From Rubritalea profundi (GTDB taxonomy: Bacteria; Verrucomicrobiota; Verrucomicrobiia; Verrucomicrobiales; Akkermansiaceae), in NCBI RefSeq assembly GCF_002954445.1, contig NZ_MQWA01000001.1, positions 1,709,781-1,773,780 on the forward strand: DNA of 64,000 nucleotides, in the 5' to 3' direction. Of the stretch, positions 8,491 through 16,275 are shown piece after piece (position 1 is the stretch's first letter; each line of letters opens with the position of its first letter). Made by a program: the position numbers and the translations under genes. The notes below the pieces were generated by a model. The model searched no databases. It had not been told where the DNA came from and was given only the letters and a program-made list of their open reading frames with translations.

Positions 8491-9156
8491 ATGACAAACA
8501 AACCACCCGTCACCCGTAATATGAGAATCGCCCAATGGTCGATTCCTGTGCTGCTGTTAGCCATTTTGGGAATCATCTCCTATGGACCAATTCAGAAACA
8601 AGTACGTGCTGCCGAGCTCACCAGTGCCAATGGTAATTTTAAACAGATTTACGTAGCCCTCTCTAGCTATGCCTCAGACCATGATGGACTCTACCCGACC
8701 GATTTAGAAAGCAAATCACCAACTGTCGCTGCCTGTTTTGATGAATTGATTCAATCTGGTAAAATCGATGAAGAAGAGACGTTCTGGAACAAACAAAATG
8801 CTCTCACCTTAAATACTGCGAGTCCATCTCCCCCTAACAATATTAGCCCACTCACAAAAAATGAAAACACGACAGGCTACGTGATGGGTCTCACCACACC
8901 TTCCCCCGCAAACCTCCCCACTACCTTCAATAGCTCAACAGAAGCAGGAGTATTCAATACCAGTGTCTGGGAAGGAAAAGCCATCGTCGCTAAATTCAAT
9001 GGCTCGGTAAAAGCCATGCATATTTCACAAATTAGTAATTCTCCAAATCAACAAAATGAAGGCTATATCCTGGAACGACGTGGAGACTCAATCGTCGATA
9101 TCTTCAAAGAACTTCCGGAAGGCGTTAAGGTTCTCCCACCGCAGTTAGCGAATTGA
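8491..9156 (+). CDS. Pseudopilin-like membrane-anchored protein, copy 2 (intact)
   Basis: 221 residues. A short basic N-terminus is followed by one hydrophobic helix (about 15-31, IPVLLLAILGIISYG) and an alpha-helical stretch ending in FKQIYVALSSYASDHDGLYP, the pattern seen in many Verrucomicrobia/Planctomycetes pseudopilin-like (DUF1559/GspG-like) proteins. The classic Gly-Phe-Thr-Leu-Ile-Glu cleavage site is missing, so it may simply be anchored by the helix. The C-terminal part (WEGKAIVAKFNGSVKAM, PEGVKVLPPQLAN) is shared with copy 1 and with a third fragment at 10185-10280. Function unknown. Confidence 0.7.
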   Translation: MTNKPPVTRNMRIAQWSIPVLLLAILGIISYGPIQKQVRAAELTSANGNFKQIYVALSSYASDHDGLYPTDLESKSPTVAACFDELIQSGKIDEEETFWNKQNALTLNTASPSPPNNISPLTKNENTTGYVMGLTTPSPANLPTTFNSSTEAGVFNTSVWEGKAIVAKFNGSVKAMHISQISNSPNQQNEGYILERRGDSIVDIFKELPEGVKVLPPQLAN

Positions 9157-9159
9157 TGT

Positions 9160-9345
9160 GGAGTGCTGAGGCTTGACTCAGCTCTGGGGTTTGGCGTGGC
9201 TTGACGCGCGTGGCCGGTGAGTCGCCAAACGCCTCTTCGTTCTCCACGGATTCCCCATAAAGATGAAACCCAGTCCTCCGCAGTTCCGCACCCCATGTGT
9301 CGAGCCACAGCCCTCCTCAAGAGCTGAGTCAAGCCTCAGCACTCC
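9160..9345. repeat. MITE-like element with 26-bp perfect terminal inverted repeats
   Basis: Bases 9160-9185 (GGAGTGCTGAGGCTTGACTC...) and 9320-9345 are exact inverted copies over 26 bases. The 134-base interior holds a second hairpin (GTTTGGCG ... CGCCAAAC, about 9187-9230) and no gene. The element begins three bases after the stop of the pseudopilin-like gene. The arms resemble those of 4150-4208. Confidence 0.75.
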
Positions 9346-9396
9346 AAGAAACCTCTATTCGCCAAGTCATTCCTTGCTACTGTGGTCGAATGCTCT

Positions 9397-9491
9397 TTCG
9401 CCAACGGCGAAATTCATACCAGCCTAGGGTGAAGGGCGAAGCCCAAACCCTAGGTCCTCACCACCGTAGAATTACTTGGCTGAAGGCCAAG
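9397..9491 (+). repeat. Left REP pair of the RAYT element
   Basis: Palindrome TTCGCCAACGGCGAA, then ATACCAGCCTAGGG ... CCCTAGG, then hairpin CTTGGC-TGAAG-GCCAAG (9475-9491). The same three parts occur in inverted order and orientation at 10007-10098, on the other side of the transposase remnant. Confidence 0.72.
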
Positions 9492-9501
9492 CTCATCGCG
9501 C

Positions 9502-9947
9502 CTAGTCCCATACATAATTCTCATCATAATCGATCTGATACTTATTGAGAAATTTTCTACACTCTTGCTGGAATGTTAGCTTCTGGTGGTGTTCTTCTTG
9601 TTGATCAATGTATCCTAACAATTTTGATAGATCCGTCGGGCTGACTGAAAATGCTCCATAGCCACGTTGCCAATGAAATGCGCCGACACCTTCGTTTTTC
9701 ATCCAAATCGTTGATTGGCATTTGATGTGCCCCACCAAGTCGCTGAGATTGCAGTTCTGGGCTGTTTGAGTGCCAGATGCACGTGGTCTTCCACGCCTCC
9801 CACACGGTAGCATTGCCAATCATGATCGCGAGCAAGTGTGGAGAGATAGGCGTGAAGTCGGGGTTTTATCTCGTTCTTTAAAAAAGGTAATCGATCCTTT
9901 GTGCTGAAGACCAGGTGGACAACGATTTTCGACAGACTTTGGGACAT
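9502..9947 (-). pseudogene. REP-associated tyrosine transposase (RAYT, Y1_Tnp), frameshifted
   Basis: IS200-like single-strand transposase family (PF01797), about 148 residues when rebuilt. Frame one (from 9947) gives MSQSLSKIVVHLVFSTKDR and the HUH motif DHVHLAL. Frame two supplies SDLVGHIKCQSTIWM, FHWQRGYGAFSVS, the YIDQQEEHH helix carrying the candidate catalytic Tyr, and the family ending YDENYVWD. The frames join at about 9745 by loss of one base. Flanking inverted REP pairs make it a REP-RAYT unit. As sequenced it cannot make the full protein, though a sequencing error is possible. Confidence 0.85.
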
Positions 9948-10006
9948 GGTTGTTGATCTTATTTCACCTGTTAGTATCTCACAAGTTCAAAGATGAAGTG
10001 GATGAT

Positions 10007-10098
10007 CTTGGCTTTCAGCCAAGTGGTTTTTTATGACGATGACCTAGGGTTTGGGCTGTGCCCTTCAGCCAGGCTGGTATGAGTTTCACCTTTGGTGA
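10007..10098 (-). repeat. Right REP pair of the RAYT element
   Basis: Inverted counterpart of 9397-9491: hairpin CTTGGCT-TTC-AGCCAAG (10007-10023), then CCTAGGG ... CCAGGCTGGTAT, then TTCACCTTTGGTGAA (10084-10098). It lies just upstream of the transposase start, and the heptamer array begins four bases later. Confidence 0.7.
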
Positions 10099-10101
10099 AG
10101 T

Positions 10102-10185
10102 GAAGACCAAAGACCGAAGACCGAAGACCGAAGACCGAAGACCGAAGACCGAAGACCGAAGATGGAAGATGGAAGATGGAAGATG
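10102..10185 (+). repeat. Heptanucleotide tandem array (GAAGACC / GAAGATG)
   Basis: Twelve 7-base units in a row: eight of GAAGACC type (the second reads AAAGACC) followed by four of GAAGATG. It sits exactly between the right REP pair and the surviving 3' fragment of a third pseudopilin-like gene, so it marks a rearrangement junction. Confidence 0.85.
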
Positions 10186-10280
10186 GAATCATTTTAGAAA
10201 AACGAGGAACTCAAGATATCGATATCTTTCAAGAATTCCCAGAAGGAACCAAGGTTCTCCCACCGCAATTAGCTCAATAA
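10185..10280 (+). pseudogene. Pseudopilin-like protein, copy 3 (3' fragment)
   Basis: Thirty-one codons (GIILEKRGTQDIDIFQEF then PEGTKVLPPQLAQ) and a TAA stop match the C-termini of copies 1 and 2 (LPEGTKVLPPQLAK and LPEGVKVLPPQLAN). The rest of the gene is missing and replaced by the heptamer array and RAYT element. It is too short to be functional. Confidence 0.8.
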
Positions 10281-10506
10281 TATACCTCGATTTCAGCTTG
10301 GCCTTCATCACCCAGTCCAATTAGTAATTCCAGTACGCTGATCAGAACATAGGTAGGATTTTTACTTGCTTGCTACCATTCGTGGGATTGGTGAGATTCG
10401 TGGTAGAGGTGTTTCATTGCACTGCATTTTCGAAATTTTCGTATCATTCGCGGTGGAAAAAGCGCATCCAAAGCTAGTTTGGAGCAAAGAGGCTGGAAGC
10501 GCTCTT

Positions 10507-11553
10507 CTACGCGATTTCGTCTTCTAACAACTTACTGAAACCGGAGTAGAGTTTTGATTCTACTGGTGGGGTGTCGGGGAGTTTGCTGTCGTCTAACATG
10601 AAGGTGTCGCAGGCGGTGAAGAAGTCGGATTCTGTCTTCACGCGGCGAATTTGGTATTCGAACTCGGCATCGATCCCCTGGGAGATGTAGGCCATGTACT
10701 TTTTCATGCGATTGACATGGCTGCCCTCGACGTAGGTTTTGCGTTTCTCATTTTCCGCGACGGCGTGGTAGAGCGCGGTGACGTAGCCGTGAAGGTCTTT
10801 GCGGGTGGGGGTCACGACTGGGCGGCCTTCGTAGCTGTCCTTGAGTTGTTGGAAAAGCCAGGGACTGCGGATGGCTCCTCGTCCGACCATTAGCCCAGCG
10901 GCTCCTGTTTGCGCGTGGTAGGCTTTGCCGGTTGCTACATTGACCACATTGCCATTGGCTATCACTGGGCACTTCATCAGGTCCACAGCCTGTTTTACCA
11001 GATTCGCGTGGACTGGTGTTCTGTATTGCTCGCGCACGGTGCGTCCGTGGATGGTGAGGGCGTCGATGTCGTGCTTTTGGAAGACTGCTAGAATGGCGTC
11101 AAATTCCTCATGGGTTTCGAAACCTACGCGGGTCTTCACGGTGAATCTCCCGTCTACACACTCGCGCAGTGCTCCAAGAATCGAATCGGCGTGATCCAAT
11201 AACCTCAGCAGTCCACCGCCGGCATTTTTCTTATACACCGTGGGAGCTGGGCAGCCTAGATTGAGGTCTATCCCAGCGACTGGATACTGCATCAGCTGCT
11301 TTGCTGTGCGGGTGAGCGCTTTGATGTCTTCCCCGATCATCTGGGCAAAGACTGGCTTTCCTGTCTCATTTTGGGTGATCGAGCGGAGGATTTTTTTTTC
11401 CAAACTCGAGTCACGATGGACGCGAAAATACTCGGTGACGTAGTAATCTGGACCACCATAGCTGTCGACCACTCCCATGAAGGCGAGGTCGGTGATGTCC
11501 TGCATAGGTGCGAGAACGAGCGCTGGGCGGTGATCTGGAATGAGTGTCTGCAT
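10507..11553 (-). CDS. dus: tRNA-dihydrouridine synthase
   Basis: FMN enzyme that reduces uridine to dihydrouridine in the D-loop of tRNA. The TIM-barrel strings are present: LVLAPMQDITD at the start, GIDLNLGCPAP with catalytic Cys101, FTVKTRVGF (catalytic-site Lys/Arg), LTIHGRTV, VIANGNV and GLMVGRGAIRSPW (FMN phosphate site). 348 residues is a normal length. It does not clearly match DusA, B or C by eye. It is divergent from msrB, 118 bases away. Confidence 0.9.
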   Translation of the reverse strand: MQTLIPDHRPALVLAPMQDITDLAFMGVVDSYGGPDYYVTEYFRVHRDSSLEKKILRSITQNETGKPVFAQMIGEDIKALTRTAKQLMQYPVAGIDLNLGCPAPTVYKKNAGGGLLRLLDHADSILGALRECVDGRFTVKTRVGFETHEEFDAILAVFQKHDIDALTIHGRTVREQYRTPVHANLVKQAVDLMKCPVIANGNVVNVATGKAYHAQTGAAGLMVGRGAIRSPWLFQQLKDSYEGRPVVTPTRKDLHGYVTALYHAVAENEKRKTYVEGSHVNRMKKYMAYISQGIDAEFEYQIRRVKTESDFFTACDTFMLDDSKLPDTPPVESKLYSGFSKLLEDEIA

Positions 11554-11671
11554 CGGGCGTTTCCAGCATGTACCAGATCAGCCAGTGGAATCAAGCGGCA
11601 CCTGCCACCCACCCTGAGACAAAGAATGTGCAATTTATGAAATCTATGTAATGTAAGAATAAACAACTGAG

Positions 11672-12217
11672 ATGAAACATCCTACTTCTATGACCATAAA
11701 ACTCCTCGCCACCGTCGCAGCAATGGCCATGACTGTCACCTCCTGCCAATCAAAGCCAAAAGAACCAATGGAAACTAGCAACGATAAGCCCGCACAACCC
11801 ACTGAGAAGGTTGAAAAGACCGACGCCGAATGGAAAGCCCAACTCACTCCAGAGCAATACCGAGTCGCTAGAAAGTCTGGAACCGAGGCGGCTAATGGTA
11901 AGGCCTATAAGCAATTTAAAGCCCAAGGTGCGGGCACGTATTTCTGCGTCGGTTGTAATGCCGAGCTGTTTAGCTCGAAGGAAAAATTTGATGCCCGCTG
12001 CGGTTGGCCGTCATTCTACGACCCATCCAATGCGAAAAATGTGACGACTAAGAATGACATCAGCGCTGGCATGGTACGCACCGAGGTCAACTGCGCGAAA
12101 TGCGACGCCCACCTCGGCCACGTCTTCAAAGGTGAAGGTTTCAATACCCCGACCGATAAGCGGTTTTGCATCAACGGAATCGTGCTGAAGTTTGTCCCTG
12201 ATAAGGAGAAGAAATAA
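11672..12217 (+). CDS. msrB: Peptide-methionine (R)-S-oxide reductase, lipoprotein form
   Basis: Repairs methionine-R-sulfoxide in proteins. Residues 1-25 are a lipoprotein signal with lipobox VTSC (Cys25), followed by a low-complexity linker, so the enzyme is probably membrane-tethered outside the cytoplasm. The MsrB domain spans about 52-176: zinc ligands Cys92/Cys95 and Cys141/Cys144, the CGWPSF motif (Cys110) and catalytic Cys166 in KRFCING. This placement implies repair of envelope proteins. Single gene, divergent from dus. A cytosolic MsrB would lack the leader. Confidence 0.93.
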   Translation: MKHPTSMTIKLLATVAAMAMTVTSCQSKPKEPMETSNDKPAQPTEKVEKTDAEWKAQLTPEQYRVARKSGTEAANGKAYKQFKAQGAGTYFCVGCNAELFSSKEKFDARCGWPSFYDPSNAKNVTTKNDISAGMVRTEVNCAKCDAHLGHVFKGEGFNTPTDKRFCINGIVLKFVPDKEKK

Positions 12218-12371
12218 GTTCACCGCGAAAGATTTGAAAGCTGCTGGGGCGATGAAGCTGAGGAAGTTTTCAGAACCAGCACGCTTCCACCTCTCCGCAG
12301 GAACCCCATCTCGCTGGTGTATTCTGGGTTACTCAACAGATAGGTAATTTGGCCTTCGGCGATCTGTTTTG

Positions 12372-12396
12372 AGTGACCGGAACGGTCACGCTACGT
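12372..12396 (+). repeat. GACCG-CGGTC palindrome with GCTACGT tail, second copy
   Basis: AGTGACCGGAACGGTCAC followed by GCTACGT, related to 4083-4106 by paired substitutions in the stem. It lies in the gap after msrB, 79 bases before the end of ribD. Confidence 0.6.
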
Positions 12397-12462
12397 AACT
12401 CGCCGGTCTTCATCTGAGTAATCCGCGCAACACAACCCAAGGCTTCATAGCACCGGTCCGAA

Positions 12463-12493
12463 CACTCCTCACTCCTCACTCCTCACTCCTCAC
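12463..12493 (+). repeat. Heptanucleotide tandem array (CACTCCT) over the ribD stop
   Basis: Four exact CACTCCT units and a partial fifth. The ribD stop codon (12476-12478, minus strand) lies inside the array, so the last codons of RibD are encoded by repeat sequence. Confidence 0.75.
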
Positions 12494-13579
12494 AACCACT
12501 CCGCTGATGAGAGTGTCTTGACCGATGGATCTGGAGTGGACTTCTTTGAGCGTGAGGCTGCTTTTAAAATGGTCACCTAGGCCAAAGCCGAAGTCTTCAC
12601 CACCGGTGATGATTGGAGCGTAAAAGAGCTGGTATTCATCGATGAGTTCGGCCTCGGCGAACTGGCGCATGAGTCGCCCACCGCATTCTAACAACACGCT
12701 ATTACAGCCTTTCTCAGCCAGATCTCGGAGCACTTCTGCAAGTGGTTTATCCTGATAGATGAGTGTTCTATTTTTAAACTCATCGGTGAATAAATGAAAG
12801 TCCTGCGGTAGGGATTCACGGCCAGTATGGGTGAGAACTACGCGCCACGGTTGTTCTTTTTCCGCTGCACCTTTCTCACTACGCAGCGTCAGGCGCGGAT
12901 TATCGCGACGCACTGTCTTGCCACCAACAATGATGGCATCGACCTGAGCACGTAGCTGATGGACGACCTCTCGTGACTCTGGACTGGTGAGCCACTGCCC
13001 CTCGCTCGGTGGTCTCGTGATGCGTCCATCCAGGCTCATGGCTGTCTTTGCTATCACCCAGGGAAGTCCGCTGGTGATGCGCTTGGCAAAGGGGCGCAGG
13101 AGCTTCTCGCATTCCTCGCGCAGCACCCCTGCTGTGACCTCAATCCCCTGCCCTCGTAAAAGTGTGTCGGCTGCACCAGCGTGTTTAGGGTTAGGATCCA
13201 CCGCTCCATAAACGACTCTCCGAATTTTATTTTCTAAAATCCCCGAGGTGCATGCTGGGGTTCTGCCAACAGTCGAGCAGGGCTCCAAAGTCACATAAAT
13301 CGTCGCGCCATGCAAAACTTCAGCACCATGTTTAGCCACCACGTCCGCGATCGCTTCACGCTCGGCATGAGGCAAGCCGGTACGATGGTGGTAGCCTGAT
13401 CCTAATTCCATTTCGTCCTTCACGACGACAGCTCCTACGGCAGGATTTGGGCTTGTGAGACCTATTCCTTTCCACCCTTCTTCTAGTGCTCTGAGCATCC
13501 ATTTTTCATCGTAATTTGAAGGTGACATTTGGCTGCTCGAAACTGCTAGATTTGGGGCTGTTTTGCTCTCATTATCCAT
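12476..13579 (-). CDS. ribD: Riboflavin biosynthesis deaminase/reductase
   Basis: Bifunctional enzyme for the second and third steps of riboflavin synthesis. The deaminase domain (about 24-165) has the zinc site His71-Ala-Glu73 with Cys101 and Cys110 in EPCSTVGRTPACTSG. The reductase domain (about 170-362) has WVIAKTAMSLDGRI, the ADAI-type strand VDAIIVGGKTVRRDNPRLT and LLECGGRLM for NADPH binding. 367 residues is normal. The first 20 residues are unconserved, so Met18 may be the true start. No FMN riboswitch was recognised upstream. The candidate origin lies directly upstream. Confidence 0.95.
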   Translation of the reverse strand: MDNESKTAPNLAVSSSQMSPSNYDEKWMLRALEEGWKGIGLTSPNPAVGAVVVKDEMELGSGYHHRTGLPHAEREAIADVVAKHGAEVLHGATIYVTLEPCSTVGRTPACTSGILENKIRRVVYGAVDPNPKHAGAADTLLRGQGIEVTAGVLREECEKLLRPFAKRITSGLPWVIAKTAMSLDGRITRPPSEGQWLTSPESREVVHQLRAQVDAIIVGGKTVRRDNPRLTLRSEKGAAEKEQPWRVVLTHTGRESLPQDFHLFTDEFKNRTLIYQDKPLAEVLRDLAEKGCNSVLLECGGRLMRQFAEAELIDEYQLFYAPIITGGEDFGFGLGDHFKSSLTLKEVHSRSIGQDTLISGVVVRSEE

Positions 13580-13834
13580 GTGAATAAGTGTGTGTAAGTC
13601 TTCGTTGTGTTGTTAATAAAGTGTGAATTGGTAATAACTGTGAATAAGTTTTGAGTGTTTTATTGGGATTAAGTCAACCTTATCCATACCACTCAAAAGT
13701 TATTCACAACACACTCACACCCACTTTCACTATAAGGTTGATAGAGTTACAGCCAAATTTAAGAGTTATTCACACGCTTAAGAAGAAGAATGTTTATCTC
13801 ATTTAAAAAAGATTATAATATACCGTGTGAACAA
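13572..13834. other. Candidate chromosomal replication origin (oriC)
   Basis: Four exact TTATTCACA sites, which differ from the DnaA consensus TTATCCACA by one base, lie at 13579-13587 and 13639-13647 (minus) and 13700-13708 and 13766-13774 (plus). The middle two form a 19-base inverted repeat with 18 matches (CACTCAAAACTTATTCACA against CACTCAAAAGTTATTCACA). Near-sites occur at 13680-13688 (TTATCCATA) and 13826-13834 (TTGTTCACA inverted). An AT-rich stretch (13792-13823) would suit an unwinding element. No gene lies in 13580-13985. parS sites eight kilobases away add support. Confidence 0.7.
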
Positions 13835-13985
13835 GTAGACCATTGAATGTGGTTCATTGCGTTGTTAAAAAGGTAAAAGAGTAATCCACTTTACTGTTTG
13901 AGTGAAAGTAGCTGTCTGCTAGTGTAAAGATGCTGGCCAATAGCGTTGGTTAGCAAACACACCTAACCCCCAAAATAAATTATTT

Positions 13986-14588
13986 ATGAAAAACTCCATG
14001 ACCCCAGTCGTGATGGTCTTGGCATTGTCGTGCTCTACGCTCATTGCACAAGACTCCATTTCCAAAGCCCGTCAATCTCAAGCACGCAAAGTAGAGGCAT
14101 TTTACAAGCAAGCGGAACAAGCCTACCAAGATGGAGATCTCGAGAGATCGAAGTCAGCACTTCGGAATGTTTTTGCTATAGATCGCAACCATGGTCCCGC
14201 ATATGCTCTCGCACTGAAGCTAAAGCGTAGTGGCAATGAATTTAAAATCAAAGCCGGCCAGAGGCAATTAGTAGCCGTTATTCTACCGATGGTAGATTTC
14301 GATAGGATGCCATTGGGCGATGCTCTACGGATGTTGAGTACGCTTATAAAAGAAACGAGTAAGGACAAAGTGATCCCTAACTTTGTAATTCATGATAAAA
14401 GTAATACCTTGAAGGACAAACCCGTCACATTGAACATGAAGCAGGTTCCTGCGAATGTTGTGTTGGACTACCTCATGAACCTTAGCAACTCGACTGCTAA
14501 GGTTAACCAACACGCGATTAGCATCAAGCCTCGTGCTTCGCGTTCAGTTCCGGCAAAACGGGTGGCTAAAGAGGACGAAGGGTTCTAA
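13986..14588 (+). CDS. Exported protein with repeat-like helices and a secretin/TonB short N-terminal (STN)-like domain
   Basis: 200 residues. A signal peptide (about 1-22, ending LIA) is followed by helices resembling a tetratricopeptide pair (QAEQAYQDGDLERSKSALRN), then by a beta-alpha unit at about 105-183 (VDFDRMPLGDALRMLSTLI ... KPVTLNMKQVPANVVLDYL) that looks like the STN/secretin N-terminal fold. Such domains occur in secretins and in verrucomicrobial periplasmic proteins. No secretin barrel follows, so it may be an accessory periplasmic factor. No operon partner. Function not assigned. Confidence 0.6.
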   Translation: MKNSMTPVVMVLALSCSTLIAQDSISKARQSQARKVEAFYKQAEQAYQDGDLERSKSALRNVFAIDRNHGPAYALALKLKRSGNEFKIKAGQRQLVAVILPMVDFDRMPLGDALRMLSTLIKETSKDKVIPNFVIHDKSNTLKDKPVTLNMKQVPANVVLDYLMNLSNSTAKVNQHAISIKPRASRSVPAKRVAKEDEGF

Positions 14589-14692
14589 AAAATATTCTTA
14601 GTTAAGAAATTTATCAACTAAGCCATTCACGTTCTAGCTCAGCAGACGTGAGTGGCTTTTGACTTTAGAGCAAGAATGCCTATGCTGCGCGA

Positions 14693-16066
14693 GTGAGTAA
14701 GATTTACCAAGATTTATCCAAATTGCTACCAAGTGAGTTTGTTTCCATTTCCCAGGGTGACCTAGAAGTGCATCGGATCGATAAGTGGCATGCGGCGGCT
14801 GATCCCGAGGTTGTGGTGTTTGCCCAGAGCACTGAACAAGTAGCAGCTGTGTTGCGCTACGCAAATGAGCACGAGGTGCCGGTATACACGCGTGGAGCCG
14901 GAGTAGGCTATGTGGGCGGCTGCGTGCCAGTGAACGGCGGTATAGCCCTATCTGTGGCACAAATGAATGATATCCTCGAAGTGAACACAGGCGATGGTGT
15001 CGCAGTGGTTCAGCCAGGTGTGATCACTGGCCATTTACAAGAAGCTGCTAGAACCAAAGGTTGGTACTATCCACCAGATCCAGCCTCGTTGAAAGAATGC
15101 TCGATAGGTGGCAACATCGCGACCAATGCCGGTGGGCCACGTTGCCTGAAGTATGGTGTGACAAAACAATATGTGTTAGGTCTCGAGGTGGTGACTGCGA
15201 CGGGTGAAATAATGCGCGTCGGCGGCCGTTGTCATAAGAACAAAACAGGCTTTGATCTGACCACATTGATGTGTGGATCAGAAGGGATGTTAGGCGTCGT
15301 GACTGAAGCGACTGTGCGAATCATCCCCCACCCTGAAACGCGGGCAATGTTAGGTGCGTCGTTCGTTGATTTTACGGGGGCAGCAGCTGCGGTTCAAGCG
15401 ATACTCGATGCTGGTATTTTACCGAGTGCTCTGGAGATAACAGACGCCTTTACGCTGGCTGCTGCTAGAGATTATTTAGGAGAAGACAGCCTGCCTCCTG
15501 GCGATGCTTATTTGATGGTCGAGATTGATGGTCGTTTGAGTTCCGTTAAAAACGAGCTAGAAGGCCTCACCAAGCTCTTGAACGAGCTTGGGGTACTCCG
15601 TATCAACGAAGCCTCTGACGAGGCCGCCTGTGAGGAGATTTGGCAGCTTAGAAGGGATTTCTCGTATTCACTCAAACACACAGGTCTAACCAAGCTGAAC
15701 GAAGACATCGTAGTGCCTCGCAGTAAGTTGGTAGAGTTAGTAAACTTTGCCCGTCAATTGCAGAAAGACACGGGAATTCCAGTGGCGTGTTTTGGCCATG
15801 CGGGTGATGGTAATATCCATACTAATCTAATGGTCGAGGACTACTCAGATCCAGTGATAAAGAAGCGTGCCGATGCAGCAGTCGATAAGCTATTCACATG
15901 GGTGCTAGAACACGATGGAGCTATCACTGGTGAGCACGGCGTAGGCCTAGCTAAGAAGCCGTGGATAAAGCAAGCGCTAGGTCCAGTAAGCTTTGCTATG
16001 CATAAACAGATCAAGCAGGCAATGGATCCAAAAGGAATTCTCAATCCAGGAAAATTCTTGGATTAA
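14693..16066 (+). CDS. glcD: FAD-linked oxidase, glycolate oxidase GlcD subunit-like
   Basis: 457 residues. The N-terminal FAD_binding_4 domain (about 40-215) has VYTRGAGVGYVGGCVPVNGGI and CSIGGNIATNAGGPRCLKYG; the C-terminal domain ends with CFGHAGDGNIHTNLM, GEHGVGLAKKPW and DPKGILNPGKFLD, the standard GlcD/D-lactate dehydrogenase ending. It oxidises 2-hydroxyacids such as glycolate or D-lactate. Translation starts at a GTG; no better ATG is in frame. GlcE and GlcF partners are absent, so it may work alone, like single-chain D-lactate dehydrogenases. Convergent with the htrA-like gene downstream. Confidence 0.9.
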   Translation: MSKIYQDLSKLLPSEFVSISQGDLEVHRIDKWHAAADPEVVVFAQSTEQVAAVLRYANEHEVPVYTRGAGVGYVGGCVPVNGGIALSVAQMNDILEVNTGDGVAVVQPGVITGHLQEAARTKGWYYPPDPASLKECSIGGNIATNAGGPRCLKYGVTKQYVLGLEVVTATGEIMRVGGRCHKNKTGFDLTTLMCGSEGMLGVVTEATVRIIPHPETRAMLGASFVDFTGAAAAVQAILDAGILPSALEITDAFTLAAARDYLGEDSLPPGDAYLMVEIDGRLSSVKNELEGLTKLLNELGVLRINEASDEAACEEIWQLRRDFSYSLKHTGLTKLNEDIVVPRSKLVELVNFARQLQKDTGIPVACFGHAGDGNIHTNLMVEDYSDPVIKKRADAAVDKLFTWVLEHDGAITGEHGVGLAKKPWIKQALGPVSFAMHKQIKQAMDPKGILNPGKFLD

Positions 16067-16275
16067 TAATTGGTAGAGGCTGATCTATCGCCGAGCTGTC
16101 TTTACCAGATTGACAAAGTGTCTAAGGTCGGAGAGTCCAATGTCGAGCTAGCAAAGTCTGGGGACTTTGTGAGCCTATCTATTGCGACCACGCGATCTCT
16201 TTGATTTGAGACTTTCGACAATGGTGGGCGTCAATGATCTAAAAGTATGGTGACTCCGATTCTGCTGAGTAGAAG
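16067..16275. other. Gap between convergent genes
   Basis: Contains a 7-bp hairpin CAAAGTC-TGGG-GACTTTG (about 16154-16172) but no T-run. The words GACTTTG and GACTTTCGAC also occur in the gap at 7050-7100, a weak hint of another short repeat. Confidence 0.3.

Noticed and set aside
10102-10185. Heptamer array as a possible CRISPR
   Set aside because: Units are contiguous and only 7 bases long with no spacers.
13580-13985. FMN riboswitch upstream of ribD
   Set aside because: No FMN-box sequence was found; the region holds DnaA-box-like sites instead.
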